The notes below the pieces were generated by a model. That model worked only from the letters and a program-made list of their open reading frames with translations, was not told the DNA's origin and did no database searches. The position numbers were made by a program, and so were the translations under genes. Positions 1 through 10,380 of a stretch of DNA of 64,000 nt are shown in pieces (the stretch's first letter is position 1; the number at the start of each line of letters is the position of its first letter). Source of the stretch: Temnothorax longispinosus (Eukaryota > Arthropoda > Insecta > Hymenoptera > Formicidae); NCBI RefSeq assembly GCF_030848805.1, contig NC_092362.1:19940084-20004083 (forward strand), given 5' to 3'.

Positions 1-292
1 GATCAACTCTCGATAGTGTAGTTAAGAAAAGTTTCAAAAGTCGTTTTTCTAGATAAAAACGAGAGCGAATCTTGAGCTCGATATTTCGTTGCCAAAGTTG
101 CACAGTTGACGAAATAAAGCGGCGACGGCCAAGAATAATACTCTTCCTCCGTAACCTCGGCAAGTCAGCGAAGCGACCGAGGATCTCGAAGAAACCTAAT
201 TAACTCCGCGCTTTGGAATGAAATTATTTTTGCGCGGTCGCCGTGAAAAAAGAAAGGAAGAGGATGAGAAGAGCAAAAACGACGGGAGTAAA

Positions 293-340
293 GACGACGT
301 CGACGACGACGATGACGACGACGACGACGACGGCGACGAT
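293..340. repeat. (GAC)n trinucleotide microsatellite
   Basis: An imperfect run of GAC/GAT/GTC triplets is visible. In one forward frame it reads as about ten consecutive aspartates, and on the reverse strand as Arg/Val/Ser runs. The frame around it continues only briefly and has no recognisable domain. I therefore read it as a simple repeat rather than an acidic protein tract. Confidence 0.85.
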
Positions 341-733
341 GGACAAAGAAGGAGAACCAGAAGTAGGTGGAAGGGCGAGTGCGCCGGCTCGAAACTACCA
401 AACTACTTTTCAAGCTGCCCCCGCGGCCCTGGCAAGATTATAATTAAAACGTCGCGCGGCGCTGGATAATAAATTAATGCATAATTAACATAGCTAATTA
501 TAATACCGGCTGAAATTTTTCTCGTAACTCGTAACACACTGGTCTCTCGCATGCGGAGGCAGTGCAGCCCGGTAATTTATGATCGGACATGAAAAATTAC
601 CGTCTCGGGGGGGTTTAATCATCCTCGGACCCCCTCTCCTTCGCGCGGTCGCTCCACACGTACCACTGGCCTTCCACTAACGAACGCTACGAACCACTGG
701 GCCTTCACCTTCTCCCGCGCCACCCTCTTACAG

Positions 734-823
734 CTGGACTTAATAACTTATTATAATGCAATGCGTCGTGCGTGGGGATCTTGCGAAACGTGGTGGCGCG
801 GCCGAGGAGGGAAAACCAGCTTC
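734..823 (+). other. Possible 90-nt internal exon (low confidence)
   Basis: A pyrimidine-rich tract ends in CTTACAG at 733, and a perfect donor GTAAGT begins at 824. The 90 nt between them are open in the frame starting at the first base (30 codons, LDLITYYNAMRRAWG...). The peptide is not recognised. A 30-codon open frame is common by chance, so only the combination of good acceptor and good donor is noteworthy. It could equally be a noncoding-RNA exon or coincidence. Confidence 0.12.
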
Positions 824-2259
824 GTAAGTGAAACGTGAGGAACGATGAGGCTCATAATCGAAGAAGAGAGGTGTTCTTTTACTGTTCTAACGTAGGGCAA
901 GACATTTTTAAGGGATGCACGTGACCAACATTATTAATTAATCTCTAACAGAACTGTATATTTTGCGTCATAGCTAATACAATCGTATGATAATAAATTA
1001 ATAATACAATACATTATAATTAGTTTTGACAGCGATATAGTTATTGAAGAAACGTGCGTTTGACTACATTGTAACGAGGAATTCGATGGACATTGAATGC
1101 GGGGCGGTAAAACTTTCGTACGGGTGCTTATGCGCGCCACAGCGGTGCAACACGAAGCGTCTGTTAATTGACTTATAAAAAGCTTAAATAATTAAATTAG
1201 CATTAAAAGCCGCCGCGAGGCGGCCCTCTGGCCGTCGTATAATTCAACATTGTGCTTTTTTCGTACCGCTGGCAGTAACGTGAAAGCTGCCGCTGGTCTT
1301 TTTCAAAGCGAACCCACCGCACGCGCGTTAATTCATTAGTCGTTGCTATACATCGTTTCACGAAAACTTCCTGGTTTTTAGATTCCCTCTGTCACAAGGG
1401 TTTCAAGCGATACACACAACCATGCCAGCGGCTCCCGTAATAATTTATTACATAAATGAGTCACTTTCCTTCATACACCTCTATACGTTACGCGGATATC
1501 GTTTATCCTTCACGTCCGTGCAAACGATACGATACATTTTCATTTCATTCACACTTCTGTTGCTCTTCAGACTTATGAGAATTATGAGGATTATAAAAAC
1601 GTTTCCTCCGCTATATTACCTGTCAGATTCGTCGCGCATCGATTCTTTTCGGACCCGAGCACGCAATATCCCTATACAAAAAAAAGAGGGCTGCATATAA
1701 ATCTACGCATCGTCGATTGGACGATTCCCCTGAGCATCGCTTCTCTCGGAATCTGCAAAATCATCGGCCATTACCCTGACCCGAAATCGCGCAGTGCCGG
1801 CGATCGCTTATCCTCGACACAGTTCGAATGCAGTAGCGTCGTAGTAATTTGTCCGCGTTATTCGAACCGGTCGTGGGGCGCGCTACGGCGGTCCTGTCCG
1901 CCGCGCCGTCCCCTGTTCTCCCTGCTCGTTCCCCGTCGGGGCGCGAACGGCGCCGAAAATGCAGACAAATGAGTTAAAAAACGCAGTTGCAACGCCTCAC
2001 CGTGCCGTGGTGAACGTCGGCGAGGGCGGCGTTGCCGACGATTTGACATTGTCGAAAGTTAATCAATGCCCCCGGACACATATATACAGGCGCGTCCATA
2101 TACGCGGACCGCGCGCACAATCGCGCGAGAGAGAAACGGTTGGGCCCCACTCTGGCCCGTAGCTAGTGCGTCGTTTCGTCAATTTTTTAAAATTAAATCA
2201 CTATCTGTCCTTGTTAAACGCGCTTCCCGGGCACAACCGGTCTCCACCCCCGACTCGCT

Positions 2260-3060
2260 GTCATGCCCTGCGCTACCCCCGTCTCCTACCCTCATCGCGG
2301 CTTCGCTCGTACGTCGATCCACGTGCTGCGCCTAATGACAGACAGTTGCTGGCCGAAAAAAGTGTGTAAATCCGTGGTGGAACGGCCGCGAGCGAGCGTG
2401 CGAGCGAGCAAGTGAAAAGGGCTAAAAAAAAGAGGAGAGAGATAGAGGAAGAAGCGTTGGAAGCGCGGATGAGAGTCGCGTAAGAGCGGCGAGTCGGGAG
2501 AGGGTGAATTTCGAGAATGAGAGAGCGAGAGAACGAGAGAGAGAGAGAGAGAGAGAGAGGACCATTCCATCGTGCCCGTATATAGATGGCGGTGCATGCG
2601 GCTCGGCCGAGCGGCCATTCCGGTAAAACGCACCGGAATAAAAATAATGGCTGGAAATGGACACGGGGTAGGTACCCCGGCACCTCGTCATTTTTTTCTA
2701 TTAGCCGAAACTTACAAACACCCGGGGCTTCCGGCCATTTCGGCCGACCCCGCAGACCGCCAAACTGCTCTGCCGCCCGTGTCCGTGCGGCCGTCGAAAT
2801 TCGAAGCGCCGTGGCCTGTTGTTACCCCCTTGCCCATCCGCCCTCCGCGTTCCTACCCTCTCTTTCCCCCCTGCTGAAAACGGTGGCCATATTTTTTTTC
2901 GAGCAACGAGAAGGAGTCCGGGCACCGCTCGCGCCCGCGATTAAAATGTCATCCGCGTTCTGCAAATGACGCTTTTTTCCGCGGCGCTTTCGGCGTACCG
3001 AGAGCGCGACGGAAAGAGAGGGTGAGATGGGGTAAACACGGAGCAGAGGGATAATTCAAC
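2260..3060. other. CpG- and GA-rich island, promoter or Polycomb-element-like
   Basis: This segment is clearly richer in G, C and CpG than its flanks. It contains a purine-rich tract (about 2400-2560) ending in a GA dinucleotide run. Reading frames of about 70-135 codons are open on both strands, which is typical of a low-complexity island rather than a gene. Five GCCAT/ATGGC cores lie between 2586 and 2890. It may be a promoter, a first-exon region or a chromatin element; no transcript is proven. Confidence 0.35.
2535..2559. repeat. (GA)n microsatellite
   Basis: An uninterrupted GA dinucleotide run closes a longer purine-rich tract. In insects, GA runs are binding sites for GAGA-type factors, but that role is inferred here from sequence alone. 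Confidence 0.9.
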
Positions 3061-4950
3061 CACTTCGTTCTAGTTATTAATGCCTCCGCTGTGACGGGGA
3101 AGTATTTAAACCGCGTGGGTCTTTAAATATTTTAACTCCAGCTATTTTTTTCTGCCGGCGAAAGGATCGCCGCGCGCGCTAGCGTTCCCGACGATTGCGC
3201 GTCATATATTTGCCCGTCCTACTTGTCTTCCGCGTTTACCCGCCGCTGTTTTTATCGCCCGTAAAATAACAATTTTATTTAAAATAACATTTACCAAATA
3301 TAACGCGGCAAAGAATATGTTAGAATAAATGGATAATAAAACGAACAAAGAATACAAAAATTGGTGTCTACATATCGCAATTTTGTTTTTTTTTCTGTAT
3401 GACGTATGCATCTTTAAATGTCAAGAATAAGATTAACCAGCCTGTCTTAAAATCGTAAAATTGGCCGGATAAATTTCTTTGCGTGCCGTTGAGTCAATTT
3501 CGATGGACAGAAATGACATCGAGTGAGAACGGTTTTAACGATAAACGCCAGCGAATCGTTTGGACCCGTTCATTCGTATGCGTACCAAATCGAACCCTAA
3601 GACGTATACGTAATGTACGCGTTTCATTAAAATGGTCCGGGCGAAGGCCAGGCGGCAAATTATGCACAATTAACGTCAGTCAGGCGTACTTCAGGCTGTA
3701 CCTTCGCTCGAGAAAATATTTACGGGTAACTTCGGTATATGGTAATTTTACATGCACATATACATACAAATCTTTTATAATTACCCTGCACTTAAGTTAT
3801 TTTGTTAAGTTTATTTCGAGTTAAATTTATTTCGATGGTTAGTTCTTCAATACTTTGTTTCTACATTTTTTATTTAAATGCCATTACTTTTGTTAAAGGC
3901 AACTCGATCAATTTTGAAATTATAATACTTTAGGAACCATCAAAGATTGCAAGATCGCGCAATTTATAATTTCAAAATTTAATAAGAAAACTGTAATTTT
4001 TATTACGATAAGATTATGTTAAGATAACAACTACAAGTTGATGTTCTTGCCGATTTAATATAAACTTTCTTTTTGTGGAAAAATCATTATATCCTGGAAA
4101 AGATTAAACAAGGCGATGTGGTATCGCTGATAGAATTAAGCGTGCCTTTAGAAGATAGCTTTATCGATCTCTCGATCTGTGCACGCCGATCCTCCTGGTC
4201 GGTAATTCGTACGATACGCGCGATGACTATCTAGCGTCCATCATCGCCGGTAGGCGCTCGCTCAAAGTGACTCATCAGTAGGAAACAGCGCGTCGATGGC
4301 CACCCTCTTACGTTCGAATTGACGTTAATATTACCAGGGCTGCGAACGCAATCGGCCAACATAATAACCATTTTAGGCGGCTCTCTGACCCGGCGATTCG
4401 CCTGGCTGCTGCGACTCTATCGTTTAAGTGATGTTAGCGTTACGAGACCCGTAGCATTAGCTTTGACTCGCTTAATTCGATCAAACGGAGTAATACCCCG
4501 CATTAGTCGTAAGATTGACTAAGAAATATTTATTTCAATGAGATAAGTATATTGCAGCTTTACGAACGTTCCTAAAAATTTCCCCAATCGCCACATCTAC
4601 TGATATTTCAATTCAAAATCTTGCAAGAAGTCTATGCAAAGAGAAAATTATCTTACTTATGACTATGAACTATTTAAATATTCTTATCATATTTCAGAAT
4701 GTTAACAGAGATTTATGTATATAAAATTATAAAGATCAATTTTTTTTTCTACGAAAAATCGAAATTTTTTTGTTCACTTAATAAATTCCGAAGAAGTCCC
4801 TCGCCGTTGCCGAATTCACGTGGCGCAGTCGTCGTCGACACAATGAATCTCTCGAAAGGGCAAAGACTCCGGGGTCCCGTCGACTCGGAACGCAAATCTG
4901 ATTGGCTCATGAATATTAAGTTCGGCCCGCAATTATTATCTACGTTATAA
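3060..4950. other. AT-rich noncoding DNA
   Basis: Mostly AT-rich with short poly-A/T runs. One 16-bp inverted repeat (3910-3979) is listed separately. The frames present are short (113 codons at most) and not recognised. Confidence 0.5.
3910..3979. repeat. 16-bp perfect inverted repeat with 38-nt loop
   Basis: AATTTTGAAATTATAA at 3910-3925 is the exact reverse complement of 3964-3979. The intervening 38 nt are unpaired. It could be a decayed miniature transposon, a hairpin-forming transcript segment or chance in AT-rich DNA. Flanking bases do not extend the pairing, and no target duplication is evident. Confidence 0.6.
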
Positions 4951-7300
4951 ATCGGGCGACTTGCTTCGCCTGCCTTCTTCGCAGCGAGCCTCGCTGACCG
5001 GGCCGGCCGTTATTATCCGCGCGCACACACTCTCGCGGCTATCACGGACACGCTCGGCCGCAGGATCGCATACAGATTCGCTCCGTCCGCGTTCGTCCGT
5101 GCACCTTCACGCAACGCTCGCGATTACCCCCAAGTGTTAATTACTAATCTCGCCTCTGCTAATTATAATTAACGCCTTTCGGCCCGGGTTGCCCGAGCGG
5201 CCGTGTCCGGTATATACGTATTGCAAAAGGAAAGGACAGATCGCGCGCGCGGCGCGGATCGAGTTGTTCGCGAACATCCGCCGTAAAGGAGATCGGCAGC
5301 GTGGCGGTTGGCTTCGAAGAGAAGCGGGAATCACGAGCGCGTGTACGCGAACGTCGGGACCGGTTTCGCGCTTCTCACGTGATTTCACACGATTTTTCGA
5401 GCGAGGAGGTGGAACGGACCGTTGCAAATTTTCGCGTAATAAAAGAAACCACCGTCTCTTTCGGACGTAATTTGGACTCGACGCAACGTCCGCGGTCACC
5501 GCGGTGGTTGCATGCGACACATGAACGCTTCTTCTTTGTTTTTTCGTTAAATCTACAGCAGTAGGGAGATTAAAAATGTTTATATTATTTCTAAGTTACG
5601 CCAGTTACGGTATTCTATCTAATCAAGATAAAAAGAGAAATATAATTTGCTTACGATGCGACATTCGTAATTAGAGTCTGCTATTCTGGAATCGATTGTG
5701 AGAACCAATATCGATGTTACATAAAATAGGAAGTCTGGGGAAGAAACTAAATTTGTTAGAAGTGTACGGCGGGGTCCACGAGTATCTGTATATTCCGCAG
5801 CGAGAGTCAATTGACATGCGATCGTCGCATCACGTTGTCGCAGGAACGCATTAGGCTCGCGCGTCACATTATCATCGGCATTTGGGTCTGACGTTGGCCG
5901 GGGCAAAACCTACTACCAGGGCTACCTGCTGCCCCGTCGTGGCAGCGTCTCTCGGCAGCTCCCGCGGCATTATACCCCCGGTACCTCATTAAAATATGCA
6001 AATACGCTCTCGGGTCGTCCGTTCCGTTTCCTTAGTCGCCCCGCGCGCCTCCTCACGTGTGTACGCGTCGAAATGTTTACGATCACGGCGAAATTAAAAG
6101 TACCGCTAAAATATTGCCCCTAATACGTATGTGGTCGTTGCTGCCGCCGTCGCTGCGCTGTCCCCGGCCCTCTTCAGTGGACCCCTCTAAAGCCACAGCC
6201 CGCTACCGTTCCCACTCTCCGTTCGAGCGATGGCACGCAGGACTAAGACTGACGACGGTCGTTGAAAATGAGTGCGGGCGATTCGCACGGCCGGTTGGTG
6301 ACACTTGGCCGGTGCGTAATTCAGTCGCCGCACCTATGCTTTTTTTCTCTTTTCCTCGCGGACGCGCGTACACGGCGCCGATTGCTTCGGTCATTAGTCA
6401 AATTAGGCTAACGATTGCGATGCGCGTCGCCTTATCTCTGGCTGAAAAGCGAATAAAATATCCGGAGATAAATCGCGCGCGATAAATCCCACAGGAAGGA
6501 AATTAAACTTCATCGGCGACACGTTCAATGATTACCGAGATAGTCCCCGGTAGGAGATACGTTGTCTATCTACATGAGATGTTAATTTACACCGTTTCGA
6601 TTTGCATAATGTCGACGGTCGGATTTCCGGATGTTAGCGGAGTTTTTTTCCGCTCCCGTTGGTCGGGATCGTTGATTTCTCGCACGTGTAAACGGGTTCG
6701 GGACACCCGCATATTATACCGCGAGTAATCTTCAGCAACAAGGCCGAGTTAAGGATTTAGGACTTTTGCCGGGTGACGGACGATCGCGATAAACGAGCTC
6801 GCGCGGATTTACGGAGGGGGCCGCACGAGCGCGTGTAGCTCAAAGGCTCGCTGGTAGAACGGCAGTGACGAGCAAAAGGAACGTATATTTCGGACAGCTC
6901 CAGGCGGACTCTGGCACGTCGCGCGCCTTCGGAGCGAATCCCCCTCGAAGCGATTCCGTTGCGTCTCCTCGCGATCCGATGTCGAGGGCCGGCTGTCGGG
7001 GCCCGACAACCTCCGGCGCACACGGAGCCTTTGCGCGCAACCACGATGATTTTTACGATCCTGATCTGCTAACGAGTAGCCCAGCGCCTATTCCATCGGG
7101 AGTCTTATGCGGCGATAATTCTTCATTATCGTACATTGTTGCACGGCGGCGCGCGGCGTCGAGCACGCACTGTCTGCGCTCATCTAAGTCGCTGACGCCT
7201 CTCCGCTTCGGGCTGCGTGCGCGCCGGAGATAAGTTTTTTCTCTTATGAGAGACCGCATCGCGGAGTAATCAGGATGCACTTTTAATTGCCATCGTTTTT
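4950..7300. other. CpG-rich unique noncoding DNA
   Basis: No recognised gene. CpG dinucleotides are frequent, especially 4990-5500 and 6780-7230. Two perfect POU octamers occur, at 5996-6003 and (reverse) 6600-6607. Overlapping frames of 80-140 codons are open on several strands and are not recognisable proteins. Confidence 0.45.
6600..6611 (-). promoter_or_regulatory. POU octamer, extended site
   Basis: On the minus strand this reads CATTATGCAAAT, which contains the perfect octamer ATGCAAAT bound by POU-domain factors. The same 12-mer recurs on the plus strand at 33662-33673. Binding is inferred from the motif only. Confidence 0.35.
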
Positions 7301-9230
7301 GTCAGGCTAAATTTGACGTTTACGAGCGGGCAGCAACGCGCGCCGGCTGAAAGACCCGGTCGAATAATTAACCACAAAGTAGTCGATACGAATTCGGTAT
7401 TCATTATGGCGCGCGTTATCTGCCAGCTTTCTACTTCTCTTTGCTCGCAGCGAGGACGAAACGAAACGAGCTTTGAGTGACGTAGCGGCTTTAATTTTTC
7501 TTGCTCCTAGGATTAATGTATGAGAAAAAACTTTCGTGTGATTAAACAAACGAGATTCACAGAGACGTGTCTGCAAGGAGAGTTCCAATTTGCCGTTTAA
7601 CTTTTAACCATTTATTACAATAACGAAATGAAGCAGAGTTATCATATACTTCTGTATGTAAACGCATTAATAATCGAAAAAATTTGTTAATGTCAAAAAA
7701 ATAAATGTGACACATTGAAGTGCTTATATATACAGCGGTAACATTTAGAAGAGCAAGCGCGCAACAACATCGATAATATAATTTTGCCGCTTCGGATGAA
7801 GGCTCATTCCAAGTGTCGTCGGGACGACGTTTTCGACGATTAATTATCAGAGCATTAATCTGCTCTCGTCGGCTATATATTTGTTAATGAGTGTGAAACG
7901 AGTTCCTCAAGGAATGCTCTTTGAATGCGATCACAGGACAGCTGACTGTAGTTTTCGTATTACGATTAAACATGATTTATCGCCCGGACTGCGCCTTCCG
8001 TGCTAGTAATTCCATCGGCACGTAATGATATCCCTCGAAGGAGGAAGAGAGAGAGGAAAATTCTGCAGACGCAGAAGCGCGCATCGCCGTCGCACGGACA
8101 AAGAAGCGCGGCCTTCCGACGTGCTAATTATGCGGAGCAAGCGCGACCTTCTTCGTGTAACATCGGAACGCTTGAGTTGGACGAGTTCCCAATTGCTCAC
8201 CGCGATATTAAATGCTGCGACAAGTCGCGACGGTGGAAGATGAGCTACGGCCTCGCATTCGTCACGTTAATGCGCGATTTTATTACGCGACCGTTTTTAA
8301 TTGTAGTCTTAATGACGCGCCCGATCCTTTCTGGAACATTGCGCTCGTTACTCCCGATTTTCTCTCCTTCATTATCGTTGCGCACAGAAAGAAAAGAAGT
8401 GTCAAATCAAAACTTATAATAACAATTTCAACTTTTAATTTCAACTTTTTTTCTTGGTTGAACGATAACTTCATTCAACCAAGCCTGGAGTGATGGCCGA
8501 ACTCCGACGGGATAATTTTGACCGTTTTCTATGTTCCGGCTTATATCTGTCCTTATTTAACGAGATATTTGCGATATATCTGCCCTTGTCAGATTGCAAC
8601 GTCATGCACACTGCGTGTGTACATGCATAAAATCAGTTGGATGAAAAATCTTTCTTATTAGGCTTATCTTAGTTTCAATCTTAGTTTCAATGATGCCACG
8701 CTGTTCTTTGCGAGTCCGAGGTGCGGGACATTTTCGATTTGTACACGTAAGCTATATAATTTGTATATAAGCGAACGTTTCCTTGAAGTGACAGCTCTAG
8801 GTACAAAAGGTGCAACACCAACTAGAATTAAATATATTTTTCTTAAGTTTTTAATTTTAAATTTACTATCTCGCACATGATTTCTGTACGTACTTTAAAC
8901 GTGTAAATGGGTTTTCCATTCTGTAAAGCCAATTCGAAGAAAATTGGTCCAACTGAAATGTCGGTAATTGCCGTGACTCCGGGATCCCCTTAATAACGCA
9001 ATACATATCTCATTTCAAGATTATAGATTGTTGCGTATATACGAGTATATATATAAGTCTTGATTTGACACTTCTTTTATTTTCTAGTGTGCGTTAGACA
9101 GCTTGATTTTCGATTCTATTTATCTCACCGTGGTTTGCGTGGAAGATCCACATTTTAGTGAATACCTATACGTAATATTTATTATTGGTTAATGATATGC
9201 GTTCGCGCGAGCGATTGACCTTAGTTTCAA
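7300..9230. other. Mixed noncoding DNA
   Basis: AT-leaning with no recognised gene. A 12-bp direct duplication lies at 8666-8689, and a TA-rich stretch near 9040-9056. Otherwise I see nothing supportable. Confidence 0.45.
8666..8689. repeat. 12-bp direct tandem duplication
   Basis: The unit ATCTTAGTTTCA occurs twice back to back. The TTAGTTTCAATGA core recurs again near 9222. This is minor and probably a slippage product. Confidence 0.7.
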
Positions 9231-10380
9231 TGAGGCTCGTCCGTGTGGTTACCGCGTGAGATGCGGGTACGTCCCTTTTCGCGAATCACTGGCTCCCGCG
9301 GCACCGTTTCCACGGAAGTGACATAAATCTTTGTCGTCGCCGCCGCCGCGAGGAGTCTCGTACAGCCTCGAAAGCACTTAATCACAGTTACCCTTATTGA
9401 GCTTACAGATTTATCCACGCCCAGTAGCCTCGGTCCTATCATGCCGGGCGGATGATTACCCAGCTGCGTACCAAATGATGCGCGAGACCAGACAGGAAGG
9501 GTACAATAAAATGCCAGGAGGCACTTCATTATGCGCGCTCGTAACGCATTCAAATAACGCGTAATAGCGCCGCGGTGTCTTCCCGCGCGCGCTTTCGTTA
9601 ATGCGAAGTTATACTCGACGTTGCTGCGACGGCAGGCAACATCGACTCCCACGCTGGGCGCAAGTACGATGTGAACAGAAGGGCGCGCGCACTAACTTTC
9701 ATAATTATATAGCTGTAAAGACCGCGCTTCTCCGGTCGGAAACCTTAAATCTGAAACCGCGAGAACGGGAACGGGTTACGCGCGCGGAATAGCGTTAATA
9801 AGTCTGCGGCTCGAAAATCGGAATTAATATCGCGTCACCATTCATCTTACCGGCGGTAATTTATCCCCGCTGCCTCTCTTCTCCCCCGAAGCCGTCGCCG
9901 CGCGAACTTCGCCGTCGTCCTCCTCCGGGGTATATAGCGGTGATTTTTGTTAATGCGTAATTGAATTTACGGAGCGTGTCTACTAGATTGTATCTGGGCT
10001 ATAGATTTCAGCCGGGCGATAACCTTGGGAAGGCGTGGACTGTGGTTCGATTCAATTCCCATTTATAACACCGTCACATCGAAAGTGGCGCCGTAAGTAT
10101 CTGCAGCCGATTGTAAATACACACGAGTCCCGCGGATCGCGGCGCACACACGCGGCCACGTGTACACGTAGGGGTAACACAGCGCCGCGGTAAAATTCAA
10201 TCAACTTCTTGCTTTTTTTCTCTCTTGCTCCCGCTCACCCTCTCTCTCGTCTCTCCTCCGGGCCAGTCCGACACTCCAGATCCCTCGTCAAATACTCGCG
10301 GATACGCGGCTCCGTCCCTTTCCTTCTTCGTCATGTGCCGCGGTAGCGAGTTACGCCGGTTACGCGCGCGGCGATCCTTG
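9230..10380. other. CpG-rich noncoding DNA
   Basis: Dense CpG with a 141-codon minus-strand frame (9227-9652) that I do not recognise. A stretch at 10012-10092 lies between a TTTCAG acceptor and a GTAAGTAT donor and is open in one frame. I do not consider that enough to call an exon. Nothing else is supportable. Confidence 0.4.

Larger units (their letters stand above)
1..2250. other. Noncoding, mixed composition
   Basis: No reading frame here resembles a protein. The stretch mixes CpG-rich DNA (around 1860-2130) with AT-rich DNA (around 930-1030). It holds a GAC trinucleotide repeat near 300 and a possible small exon at 734-823, both listed separately. Several TAATTA/ATTAATTA homeodomain-type motifs occur, for example near 470-500 and 1180-1200, but such motifs are expected by chance in AT-rich DNA. 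Confidence 0.5.

Noticed and set aside
293..340. Poly-aspartate acidic protein tract
   Set aside because: Explained by a GAC microsatellite; short flanking frame with no domain.
5180..5215. Leu/Ser-tRNA-like CCCGAGCGGCC
   Set aside because: A-box does not fit the consensus and there is no matching T-arm.
6832..6865. tRNA-like A-box (TAGCTCAAAGG) followed by GGTAGAACGG
   Set aside because: No T-arm, no anticodon stem and no acceptor stem can be formed downstream.
10012..10092. 81-nt exon between TTTCAG and GTAAGTAT
   Set aside because: Weak polypyrimidine tract before the acceptor and only one open frame of 26 codons; coincidence is more likely.
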